DNA of 64,000 nt. Origin: Pontederia crassipes. Lineage: Eukaryota > Streptophyta > Magnoliopsida > Commelinales > Pontederiaceae. The notes under the pieces are model-generated. The model was not told the DNA's origin, searched no databases, and saw nothing but the letters and a program-made list of their open reading frames with translations. Positions 19,866 to 30,913 of the stretch are shown here, piece by piece. The position numbers were made by a program, and so were the translations under genes. The stretch covers positions 48,945,654 through 49,009,653 of the forward strand of contig CM060197.1 in the NCBI GenBank assembly GCA_030549335.1, in the 5' to 3' direction. Numbering within the stretch: position 1 is the first letter of the stretch; each line of letters starts with the position of its first letter.

Positions 19866-21536
19866 ATAAGGCGATTTGCTAATATATGGAGGGGACGTCA
19901 TGAACGACGACATCCGAATGCTCAACCGGCCCCACAGCCCTCACAATTAATCTCCTACCCCGGAGATTATTATTGGACTAAGCCGGAGTATCAAGCTCGA
20001 TATGAACGGATGTGTGATATTCGAATTCATGCCACCAGATTTTCAGATACTGAATTGCTGAGGGAGTATAATTTACTTGCAGATACTCATCTATTATTTT
20101 CTCAAATTGGACTATCTGACTTTGTGCATTCTTGGTGGCCAACTTATGAAGTACTAATTATGGAATTCCTCTCATCCTTGGAAATCTTTAATTTAGATGG
20201 CAGGAACTATGATCAGCCCCGCATTTCATTCCAACTTTATGGACGACCATTTACTCTCACTCTAGGAGAGATTAATAATATCTATGGATTTTCCAACCAT
20301 GGATCTCTTTCTGTACCTGCTGACTTTGATGCTGAAACTTTTTGGAAACAGATAACAGAAGAAGACCGATTGGTTTGGAACACTGCTAAAGATAGCTCAA
20401 TTCAGAATCCTATTCTGCGCTACGTCCATCGCATGCTAAGCAACACCATAAGTGGACGCAGTGATAATGATGGTGCCGTATCAGAGGGAGAGTTATATCT
20501 CATCCATAGCATGCTTCACAGAACTCCCGTTAATGTGGGTGCCTTCCTCATTCGTCGATTCCAGCGCCGCACTACTCATCGTGGCGGTAGCATTAATATG
20601 GGTGCCCTTCTCACACCTATCGCTCAACACCTACAACTTGACTTGGATGATCTTGAAGCTGTGACAGGAAACACTCACCTCACTCGTACGACCATTCAAG
20701 CTATGGGCCTCGTGAAGACCAACAACTCAGGGATCAAAGTTTTTATTTTTAAAGGCCACCATCAGGAGGTGCCCTGCTCAGATCGAGATGCTTTTACGCC
20801 GATTAATCCAAATAATTGGCTCCTTTTTAGGCAGGTCATAGCTCCAGTAATCCCACCTGCAGGACCATCTACCTCTGTCGGACAACTACACCAGGATGAA
20901 CCTTTCTCCTAGTTTGATTCTACTGATTATGCGGCAGCCCAACCCTACCTTCAACAGCAACAAGGATTCCAGGCTGCATCACCGGCAGCTTCCCAATATG
21001 CCACATCCGTCCATTCACCTTATATGCCGATGCCTTCTCCGATTCCATCTCCAGCACAAGAGAGCTCTTCTGATTCCTCGTTCATACCTTCTACTCCTTA
21101 TGAGGAACGCGATTCGATGGAAGTATCTGCCCCTTTACAAGAACCTGTGCAGAATCGCTATATAGCGCCGGAGCCCACTTTTACTTCAGCCCCAGAGCAG
21201 TCTTACTATCCACCTCCGCCACCTCAGCCTGACTATGCTTCCATGCAAAACTTATGGGAATCAATGTATGATGAACAACTTCATCAAGCAGGGGAGTTTC
21301 ACACTTTTCAAGAAGAGCAACTTCGTCAGTCAGGGCAGTTGCACGCTATTCATGAAGAACAACTTCGACAAGCACAAGAGTTGACCAACATTCGAGCCGA
21401 TTTTAGAAATATGGATGATCGTCAGGGTCGCTTCGAATCCCTTCAGAATCAACATGCGCATGACGAGACGCATCCATGAGTATCATACCAAGGAAATCTC
21501 GGCTACCATCAACCATCGCCACCCCGCAGACAGTAA
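19866..21536 (+). pseudogene. Athila ORF1-like protein, broken copy in unit 2
   Basis: It is about 97 percent similar by eye to the gene at 14315-15991 but carries three disabling changes. The start codon ATG is ATA at 19866. Codon 349 (TGG in unit 1) is TAG at 20910-20912. Two bases are missing near 21457 (GCGCATG against GCGCGCATG), shifting the last 40 or so codons. The first two are G-to-A changes. The upstream array frame is open into this gene, so a fused product ending at 20912 could be translated, but that is probably fortuitous. Confidence 0.85.
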
Positions 21537-21624
21537 ATCTGGTTGTGTCTTTTCCCTTTTTTTTATTTTCGTTTCTTTAATTTTCCTTTTTATTGAGTAT
21601 GTATCACTTTCTCTTGCTGGCTTA

Positions 21625-21660
21625 ACACTGAGGACAGTGTCTGGTTCAAGCTTGGGGGAG
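21625..21660 (+). promoter_or_regulatory. AGGA-loop hairpin plus internal polypurine tract, unit 2
   Basis: ACACTG-AGGA-CAGTGT at 21625-21640 and GGGGGAG at 21654-21660, identical in stem, loop and purine core to the unit 1 copy. Confidence 0.65.
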
Positions 21661-22130
21661 TTTGCATTTCATGCATTGCATGTTTCTTTCTTTTTATTTG
21701 CTTATGTTTGCATCTATTTGTAAAAAAAATCCAAAAAAAATAAAAAATTTGAAAATTTTCTAAAAAATACCATTGCATGCATTTATTTTTGCTACCATCT
21801 TACAAACTCTTGTCTTACTGTTTTAATTATCTTTTAGTAGAAGTTCAAAGACATGTCTTTAACTGATGAAATTTGAATACTTTTCTTTCTTATCACTTGC
21901 TATTTTAGTATCAAACTTATGGACTATGTGCCTATGCTAAGTAGAATTATGAATGACTAGACGACAAAATCATATTCATGCCTTTTTATTTATTTTAAGT
22001 CTTGATAGTAGTAGCCTTCTTATTGACCATATCAAGTACTTTTTGAGCTTATAAAAAAAGAAGGGTTAGTTAAACCCCAACAAATAAAAAAAAATGAATA
22101 AAGTTATGTGTAGGTATAAAAGTGTTATCC

Positions 22131-22425
22131 GGAACCAAGGTGTGTTCGGGTAATTAGATCCGTAGGGGTTCATGCCTGACGACCTAAGGGCAATTGCTCT
22201 GGGATCCGTCGATCGAAAACTTGCTACATGGACCATCTTGTGGAATATGGAGAAGCACATGAGTACTGAACCATGGCTAAGTTCGAACTCTTCATTCAGA
22301 ACCTTGGTTGTTCCGGCAAGTAAACTCGAGAGGTGCTTTATCACCTGTTGCCCTAAGGCCATCTGGTCTGGGAGTCATCAGTCCACAGCCCGCTACATGG
22401 ACTTCCTTGTGCAATCCTACTTGAA
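22131..22425 (+). repeat. Imperfect ~130-bp tandem duplication in the 3' tail, unit 2
   Basis: Unit 2 copy of the block pair described at 16600-16893, with scattered substitutions. The two blocks keep the same order and spacing as in unit 1. Confidence 0.55.
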
Positions 22426-22736
22426 GATTAGAACTTTTAAAATGATTGAAAATAAAGTTGAAATATGAAAAGAAAAAAAAAAGAAAAAATTTTAAGCTCA
22501 ATTAGTACTTATGTGTTCAATATTAATGCTATTATTTGATAGACAATTTATTTTTTTCACAAGGCTGAATTTGAGATTGTTTAAATTTGTGTAGCATTCA
22601 GAACCTCTATGAAGCTAAGTGCATGGAAAATGATAAGATGCTGAGTAGTAGGTGTGCAAAAGAATTTTGTGAGAAAATTAGTCAGTTGACAATGTGGCAG
22701 CTATGATGGAACTTTCTTGAGCCTTGCTTTGAATTT

Positions 22737-22775
22737 TTGCTTGAGGACAAGCAAGACTTTAAGCTTGGGTGAGTT
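22737..22775 (+). promoter_or_regulatory. AGGA-loop hairpin plus altered polypurine tract before LTR3
   Basis: TTGCTTG-AGGA-CAAGCAA at 22737-22754 is intact. The purine core reads GGGTGAG instead of GGGGGAG, so the run is interrupted by one T. Confidence 0.7.
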
Positions 22776-24546
22776 TGATGCATGCAAAATATAACATATT
22801 TTAGATTATTATTTTAGTTAACTTTTCTGCAATTTGTTCATGGCATGCATCATTTTTAGTTACTTTTAATCGTAATTCCGAATTTATCAATTTTAATTAT
22901 TAAATTCTCTGAACATTTTAATTGTGGATGGATTAACTAAATGTTGATAATTATTTTGCAGGAAAAATCGAGATTAAAATGGATTGTGCTATATCGGCCA
23001 AAATTTCAAAGAATTTATCTACGGCCGAGATTAGGATGAAGAATTCATCATTACGACCGAGATTTGGCTTTACACCCAAGTTGTTACGGCCGAGATTTCT
23101 AGGGCGTAACAAGATTTAATTCTTTGTTACGGCTAAGATTTGAAGGAGTAAAGATAAATGATTTTATCTTTTGGGCGTAACAAAGATTTAATCCCTTCCT
23201 TACGGTCGAGAGTTAAAGGGGGTAAAGATAAATGAAATTTTATCTTTTGGGCGTAATGGCATGAAGATGAAGATGTTACGGCCGAGATTTGGAGGGGGTA
23301 ATGGCAATGAAATCATCCGTTTGGCCGATATATGAAGGAGTAATGATAAAATAATTTCCTTACGGCCGAGACTCTAAGGGAGTAAAGATAAAAAGGATTT
23401 ATCTTTGGGCGTAATGATAAAAGGATTTATCTTTGGCCGAGTTTATCTTATAATTTTAAAGTCAACCGTACAATGTTACGACCGAGATCAAATTAAAGGC
23501 CGTCCGCACCCTATAAATACGTGAAAGAATCCATCGTTTCAATTCGTGCTCTGAAGTTCAGGTTTTCTTCCACGGTGAGTCGTGAGCTATGCAGGCTACG
23601 ACCCAGAGGAGAGAGGTGCGACGGCTGAAAGTTGATCGCGACCCTGATCAAGTTCGAGAGGCTGCCCGACTGTCTGCCCGTGATCCGAAGCTTCGACTTT
23701 TATCTATTTGGGTGTAATTCTTCCAATTATTATTATTTTGTTATTATCTCTCCAGAATTTCTAGGATGAACTCCATATTTTTATTTATTTCATTTTAGGA
23801 GATTATTATTGAAGGGAAACTGTTTGGACCCTATATTATTTTTTTTAATCTTTTCTGATCAATTAGTTAATTGTGCTTAATGCTTTTGATTTAATTATTT
23901 GGATTTCTAAGTTGAGTACTTACCAGTTTGTGGATTATTTAATTTCAGAATTCATTAATTAAATTAATTGATTTTATGTGAAATTAATAATTGGCATAAA
24001 TTTGATAACTAGTGTGTGGAGAATCAAGTTTATGTGGTCTATTAATCTAACCAGTTTGTGGAGTGATTAATAGTCTAGGATTTTCATATTAATGCATCTT
24101 AATTTTAATCTTATCTGACGAATACCAGTTTGTGGGACTTTAGGTTTGATTAAATTTAAGATAGTTTGATTTACGGGATTAAATAGCAGAATTACCAGTT
24201 TGTGGACTCTGTGATGTTAATCTTGTAATTAATAACTTGAGAAAATTTCTAATCCATCTTTAAAGATTAAATTTATCTTTTATGGTTCAAATATTTATCC
24301 TGATCTATTTTCATCCTAAGGCCTAAATTCAACACCATTATCTTATCTTTATCTTATTTTCTTTATTTTATTTCATAAAACCTCTTTCCAAAAATCCATG
24401 TTTTTCCTCTCTTATTAATTTATAAATCCAGATATTGAATTAATAATATTCCTCGTGGGTTCGACACTCTTACTCCTATTTACTATATTACTTGAGCGAC
24501 TAGTGCACTTGCTAGCAAATTTTATTGTTACAAATACAACGCATCA
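22776..24546 (+). repeat. LTR3 of the composite element
   Basis: 1771 bp, TGATGCATGC to CGCATCA, TATA at 23512. It matches LTR1 almost base for base throughout U3, including the ATTAAAATGG stretch missing from LTR2, with scattered substitutions and small indels. It is followed by the right GAATC target duplication. Confidence 0.92.
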
Positions 24547-24551
24547 GAATC
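24547..24551. repeat. Target-site duplication, right copy (GAATC)
   Basis: Matches 8447-8451 exactly. Confidence 0.9.
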
Positions 24552-26002
24552 TTTTGCTAAAAAAGAGGACCAGAGGACAGGTGGCAAAATCATAATGAAT
24601 AGAAGTTTCTGATGATGATGAAATGGTGATGATAATGTCATATATAAAGGGAAAGTTTGGGAGCAAAAAAAGAGTTTTCTCTTCTGGCCATTTGGCTGGA
24701 AGCAGGGTTTTTTCTTGCTGGAGCTGGAGTCTTGATTGTTCTTCTTTATATTTTAGGATGTTTTTCATTCTCTTCCTCATATATTTTGTATTGTTTCATC
24801 AGTTATGAGGAGCTAAATCTTAACTCCCTTATGATAGGATAGTAGTTTAATTTCTGTTTATGGATGGATGATTGAACAACACTTTTGCCACTGATGTTAG
24901 TGTAGTTTCTCAATGCTTTTGAATCAGTTTTCTATTGATGTGAATCTTATTTTAGAATGGCAATTGAGAAATTAATATCAGAAATGAGTAAAGAATATTA
25001 GCATATTTTTTTTAATCCATGTCAAGATCTGAATGCATCATTTTACTTCTTGTTAATGTTAATCTCATCTTATAATGACAGTTGAGAGGCTAATCTTAGA
25101 TTCTCTTGTTGTTCAGGAATGAACCAAGAGCATTAATAATTAGTTTCTGAATTCGATTTCAACTATGATTTTCTGAGAAATGAGTTACTTGGTTTTATAG
25201 TTTTAATCCATGCTGAGAATGGATCCATTTAGCTTTTTGTTGATGTGAATCTCATATTAAAATGACAGTCGAGATGTTGATTTTAGATTCCCTTGTTGTT
25301 AGAGATAAACCAAGAGCATTAGCACTAGTTGTGGATCTGATTGTATCTATACATTGAGCTATAAGTTTCATGATAATCCAATATTAGTTGAAAACCTTAT
25401 TGAATTAACCTAACTAACATTCATGTGAAAGTATTATACTTAGTTTTAACTTTAATGCACTGTGAGAGCAATCTTTACAGGTTGAATCTGGTTTGATTTG
25501 TATTGTTAAGTTGTTCTAATTCATCCTTAGCATAATATTAGATGAACTCCATTCCTAAAAGAATCTTTCATTGATTGTTAATTATCAATTTATATCAATT
25601 ACCATAAAACACCAAAAAGAGTTAACCTTAGTCTAGGATTAATTTAGATTAGGTAGTGAATCTTAGGTTTCAAATCACTATGGATACGACACTCAAGACT
25701 ACTACTCTAATCTGTGCACTTGTAGTTTAGTGAAGTGAGTAGTTTAGGCCATACATCATTCTGTTGTATTTTCAATTCTGTTCAATTTCTAGTTGTGCAT
25801 AGTCTACGCCTACACCTTGTTCAATTTCTAGTTTTACATAATTTACGTCTAGACCTTTTTCAATTTTTTCTTCTACATAGTCTACGCCTAAACCTTGTTT
25901 AGATTCCACTTCTACATAGTCTACGCTTAGACCTTAGTCTTTGCATTTTGTTCTTAGATCAATAAATCAGTCAATTAAATCATACTCCCAAATTTCACAT
26001 CA
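24552..26002 (+). mobile_element. Right part of an older LTR (host of the composite insertion), with tandem repeats
   Basis: It has a TATA box (CATATATAAAGG at 24640) and ends CACATCA directly before a degenerate tRNA-Asp-type primer site, so it reads as the R-U5 side of an LTR. It holds a tandem repeat of about 190 bp (25010-25160 and 25198-25340, sharing TTTTAATCCATG, CTTGTTGTT and AACCAAGAGCATTA, with a partial unit from 24930). It also holds four copies of a ~39-bp unit at 25797-25935 (ACATAGTCTACGCCTA and variants). The left end of this LTR probably lies before 8447. Confidence 0.55.
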
Positions 26003-26008
26003 AGTTTT

Positions 26009-26026
26009 TGGCGTCGTTGCTGGGTA
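26009..26026 (+). other. Degenerate tRNA-Asp-type primer-binding site
   Basis: TGGCGTCGTTGCTGGGTA matches the tRNA-Asp-type site at 15 of 18 positions and is preceded by CAAGTTTT, as in the younger element at 10224. It marks the start of an older Athila/Tat-type internal region. Confidence 0.6.
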
Positions 26027-26339
26027 CTTGAGGTTGATTAGATTTACTTTTTGTAGTTAAGATTAGTCTACTTTTCAACAGTTATTTTTCTTTCTTTAGA
26101 TTAGCTTTTTTTATATTTGCCTCTGCTTTTTCTTATGCTATCGTTGCTTATATCAAATTCCATGTTCCATGTTTATATTTAGTCCTACTTTTGTCTATCA
26201 CTTTTTTAATTAGGTTAGTCCTATTTGTAATTTTCTTTTTCTACTATCAATCTTATCTTTCTCTCAATTTCATTTTATGCTTACTCCTACTTTTGATATC
26301 TTTGCACTTAACCTTATTGTATAACAAGTTGCAAGAGTG

Positions 26340-27020
26340 CAGAAAGTTTCGAATTTGATTTTTGAGATAGAAAGAAGAATAGATGGATATGAGTTGGCAG
26401 ACTTGACCCTAGGACTATTATAAATCAAGCGAAATGCCAATCAACCAAGATGAATTATATTATAAAGTTGAAGATATCGTGTTCAAAACTCTTCAGAAAT
26501 ACGATTTCACTACAATTAAGGATCATCACAATTTCAACAGCCTTCTATTGCTTACATGTATGCCTTACATGATCATGAAAGTTCGAATTACTGGAATTCT
26601 GAGGCAGACTTCTCAAGTAGTAGTCATTATGTTTTGAATTACTAGAATCCTGAGCAAGGCTTCTAAGCAGTAGTCCTTATGTTTATTATTCACAAAGTCA
26701 TTCGTATTACCGTCACAATCAAGATCAAGTGTCAGAATTTCAAGTTACAACCATGGATATTTCAAAAAATCAGCAAACACTTCATCAATAAAAGTCAGAT
26801 ATGGAGATTAAGTTGGAGAACTTCATAAGGCGACAGGGAAAGCAAATTACAACCTTGGAAAAATTATGTATGACAGCAGGTGTTCTTCGAGCTGAATATC
26901 AAGCTTTGGAGGCTAAAATTTTTCTGTAGTCTTGTTCAAAAACTCCACAAACCCAATCTGCCCATCTAATAGAAGAATTTCATAAAATGAATATGGGAAT
27001 TGAGAAAGATAGGAATGAAG
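26340..27020 (+). pseudogene. Possible gag-region remnant of the older element
   Basis: Short open pieces (26434-26637; about 26690-27000) separated by stops encode hydrophilic, helix-prone sequence such as KVEDIVFKTLQKYDF and KLENFIRRQGKQITTLEKL. The position, just after the primer site, is that of gag, and the last piece looks coiled-coil-like. No zinc knuckle is present and similarity to a named gag was not certain. Confidence 0.35.
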
Positions 27021-30000
27021 AGAAAGAAATGTTTATTATGGTATTGCGGCGGCAATTGAACTGCTACTTATTTTGCGCCCAGATTGATTGCCACTTATTT
27101 TATTTTATTTTATTTGTTACCCCCGATTTTGCACCCGCAATTTGTTATTCTAATTTATATTGCGCTCGTAACATGGGAATTTGTTTACACCCATAAGATT
27201 TGATTGCACCCGAATTTCGGAGATTTGGTTTGCGCCTTGATATCTCTTTCTATGGTATGGCGCTGATTTGTCCGATTATTCTATGATATTACAACTCAAT
27301 TATTCTATGATATCTCTTTGCGTCCATAATTTCAGCTTCTAATTAGGCGTAATGATTTTTCTTCTCTAACTTCATATAATTTCGGGATTTGTTTTGGTGC
27401 CTCAATTTTTCTCTGACATCAATCTGATTTATTTTTCCCAGGATCATGCCAAGATTTTATTTCCAATATTCCTTTTCTCTTTCTATAATATTACGCTTGT
27501 TGATTCAATTGGGTATTGGTCGTGATGTTACAATTCCCTGACTGTTTGGTGCCCAAGCATACATTGATTAAGCATATCTTGAAATGCCTTCATTTTAATT
27601 CTCTTACGGCCGTAAAAGTGATTGATAATTTTACATTTGTTTTGCGTCCGAGATTTGATTTGTTGCCCAATTTGTCTCGGCCGAGATTGCCTACTGATTT
27701 TTTTTGTTTCGGCCGAGATTGCCTACTAATTCGATTTCTTGCCCCATTTGTTTCGGCTGAGATGTGGATGATTTTCTATTGATTTGATTTTTTTGCCCAA
27801 TTTGTCTCGGCCGAGATTTGGGTGATCTGTTCTCACGAGATATGGATGATTTTGTTTTGCCCCAACTCAATTTATTACACTCATTTTTTCCTTCCAGATA
27901 TTACGCCCTGTAAAGCCTAATTTGCCGGATTCTCTTCTAATATTGCTCCCCAAATTCAATGTCCGATTTTATCTCTTTATTGTGTCCGTAATTTCGGCTG
28001 ATGTTTCTACCAATATACTGATTTGATTTTCTCTCTCCGTGATCCTATAATTTTAGGATTTATTTATCCATGTTTGGCGCCTTTAATTTTTTACCACAAA
28101 TTTTTTTTCCTAATTATGCTAGTACCTCTATCATATTACGCCTAGAATCTCTATCATATTACATCCGCAATTTCCTAATTTAATGGTGACCGGTTAATTG
28201 TTTTCTCTTTCCATGATATCAATTTTCTTCTTATATTGAGCCCGTAATTGATCTTCATCTAGTTTACGCCCATAATGCGGGAATGTAGTGATTTGTCAAA
28301 GCCAGTAATATTGGGGATATAGTTTGTGCCCACCCGAAATTCGTGGATTTGTTTTGCGCCCAAAATTGGTCCGATTTTATCTCTTTATCATATTGCTAAT
28401 TTCGGTAGAATTTTTTCTCTACATTTAATTACACAGAGGCTAGCGGTGATTTCAAATACTGATCTCGCCCAATGATCTCCTGCCAATTTTATTATTCTTT
28501 CATTATGTCGAAAATCCAACTGTGATTTTTTTTGCAGGTGGAACTCTTATTTTGTGCCTATCTAGATTTTAGTGCCAATCATTTTTGTTCCACTTACTGA
28601 TCTGGATAGTTATTAATTAATTCGGCCATGGTTTAATTTTGAACTTTTGTTTTGCGGGTTTTGATTCTTATTACAGCCGTGACATCAATTTATTACAATT
28701 TGGCACCTGCTTTTAATTTGCAAAAATTTTATCTTGCGCAAATTTTGATTTGACTTGGCCTCAGCCATGATATTCCTTCGCCATGGATTTAGTTGATTTT
28801 ACGGTCGCTTGTTGATTTTATTTCTTTACGGTCGTAAAATGAATACCATATGTTGGGCGTCCCAATAATTAATTATGGTTGATTGATTTCCTTGAAGTTG
28901 TTAGTGCAAGTGTTGAATAATTTATCTTTTACCCCACATTTAGTTCGAGATTCAGATTTTTAGAGTTGTTATGACATGATATATCTCTAAATTTTTTACA
29001 CCTTCGTTATCAAATATTGAGACAATTTGATTAAACCTTGCAGTATTGTTTTCTGATTATGAACTTCACTTATATCTTTTGAATCGTAATTATCGACCTT
29101 TGAAAAAAAAATCATTTTAGCCACTGTCGACAAAATATTTTTACACTTATTTACACCGTTTAACCGTGACTCATTATTTGTATTTATTCATATTTATTTT
29201 TGTATATATATTTTTTCGCTCTCTCTTATCTTCCTGAAAATTAGTTGTTGCAAGGTTTGAATGAAAATCTAATCACAACTAATTTAATTCTTTGGACAAA
29301 TTTGTCACACATTCTGATTTAAATTCTTTTTTATCTGATACTTGGTTGTTGCAAAAATTATTTGAAAATTATATCACAACCAATTTTTTTTTCTACTGTT
29401 TTATTAAGTTGGTTAGTCTTTTAATTTAATTTAATTAGTTTAGTTAAGGCTTTAGATATTTTAGTTAATTAGTAAAGATTAGTTACCTTTTAATCACTTT
29501 TTTAGTTCATAGTTATTAGTTAGTTACTTGTCAAGTTTCTTTAATTTATTAGTTCTTGTCTTTTAGTCTTGGAGTCATATAACTATTTTTCGTCCAAGGA
29601 GAGAAATTCGGATAAATCACTAAGAACACCGGACAGCATCGAGATCTCGGACATGATGTACATTATCGGCCGCCAACTTTTCCTCTCTCTGTGTAACGGT
29701 CAAAATGACATCCTTAAGCGCCACCATCCATTGAGTTCTTCATTGACTTCTCATCATCACCTGCTACCATCCACCTTCACCACCACACCAAAATAAATCC
29801 GGTTGTGTCTTTTCTCTCTTCTTTATTTTCTCTTTTCTTTAGTTTTTCCATTTTATTATATTTGTATCTCTTTCCCTTGTTGGCCTAACACTGAGGACAG
29901 TGTCTGGTTCAAACTTGGGGGAGTTTGCATTTCATACATCGCATTTTTCCTTATTTTTCTTTTTACTTGCTTATGTTTGCATGTATATTTTAAAAAAAAT

Positions 30001-30913
30001 CCCAAAAATTTGAAAAATTGAAAAATTTCCCAAAACATCATATTGAATGCTTTTCTTTCTTATCACTTGTTATTTTAGTATCAAACTTATGGACTATGTG
30101 CCTATGTGCCTATGCTAAATAGAATTATGAATGACTAGATGACAAAATCATATTCATGCCCTTTTATTTATTTCTTTTAAGTTTTGATAGTAGTAGCCTT
30201 TTTATTGACCATATTAAGTACTCCTTGAGCTTAAAAAGAAAGTGAAAAAAAATGAATAAAGTTATGTGTAGGTACAAAAGTGTTATTTGGAATCAAGGTG
30301 AGTTCGGGTAATTAGATCCGTAGGGGTTCATGCCTGGTGACCTAAGAGCAACTGTTCTGGGATCCGTCGGTCGAAAGCTCGCTACATGGACCATCTTGTG
30401 GAATATGGAGAAGTATTGAATCATGGCTAAGTTCGAACTCTTTATTCAGAACCTTGGTTGTTCGGACAAGTAAACTCGAGGGGTGCCTTATCACCTGTTG
30501 CCTTAAGACCATTTGGTTTGGGAGTCATCAGTCCATAGCCCGCTACATGGACTTTCTTGTGCAATCTTATTTGAAGATTAGAACTTTTAAAATGATTGAA
30601 AATAAAAGTGAAAAAAAGAGAAAGAAAAAGAAAGAAAAATTTTTAAGCTCAATTAGTACTTATGTGTTCAATATTAATGTTATTATTTGACAGATAATTT
30701 ATTTTCTATAAGACTGAATTTGAGATTGTTTAAATTTGTGTAGCATTCAGAATCTTTATGACACTAAGTGCATAGAAAATGGTGAGATACTGAGTAGTAA
30801 GTGTACAGAAGAATTGCGTGAGAAAATTAATGTGGAGGCTATGATGAAACTTTCTTGAACTTTACTTTGAAGTTTTGCGTGAGGACAAGTAAGACTTTAA
30901 GCTTGGGGGAGTT
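27021..30913 (+). mobile_element. Internal region of a divergent, 5'-truncated relative lacking the ORF
   Basis: The leader (27050-29470) carries TTTGCGCCC, TTACGCCC, TCTCGGCCGAGA and TTACGGCCGTAA (27604-27615) words. The twin stem-loops are at 29241-29383. Near 29570-29790 the sequence jumps from the leader straight to bases matching the end of the 558-aa ORF (AATAAATCCGGTTGTGTC), so the motif array and the ORF are deleted. The 3' tail then follows the younger element, with the AGGA hairpin at 29888-29903, GGGGGAG near 29917, the duplicated block (30280-30570), a decayed second hairpin at 30875-30892 and GGGGGAG just before the LTR. The 5' LTR is missing. Confidence 0.75.
29241..29383 (+). 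other. Twin leader stem-loops, divergent element
   Basis: TTAGTTGT 29241-29248 pairs with ACAACTAA 29275-29282; TTGGTTGT 29342-29349 pairs with ACAACCAA 29376-29383. The loops have diverged strongly from those at 11744-11906, while both stems are perfect. Confidence 0.7.

Larger units (their letters stand above)
8452..24546 (+). mobile_element. Composite three-LTR Athila-like non-autonomous retrotransposon
   Basis: The order is LTR1 (8452-10225), internal 1 (10226-17242), LTR2 (17243-19033), internal 2 (19034-22775), LTR3 (22776-24546). All three LTRs start TGATGCATGC and end CGCATCA. The unit as a whole is flanked by GAATC on both sides, so it behaves as one insertion of 16,095 bp. The only primer-binding site lies after LTR1 and matches the tRNA-Asp 3' end, as in Athila/Tat elements. 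No gag, protease, RT, RNase H or integrase was found. Each internal region has a long motif-rich leader, one Athila ORF1-like gene and a roughly 1.2-kb 3' tail. Transposition would need proteins from elsewhere. Confidence 0.9.

Noticed and set aside
8452-24546. Simple unequal crossover as the origin of the three LTRs
   Set aside because: The middle LTR is not a mosaic of the outer two, and internal 2 differs structurally from internal 1. Not fully excluded without an alignment.
29569-29796. 75-codon frame in the divergent element
   Set aside because: It has no ATG at its start and is leader sequence fused by deletion to the end of the lost ORF.
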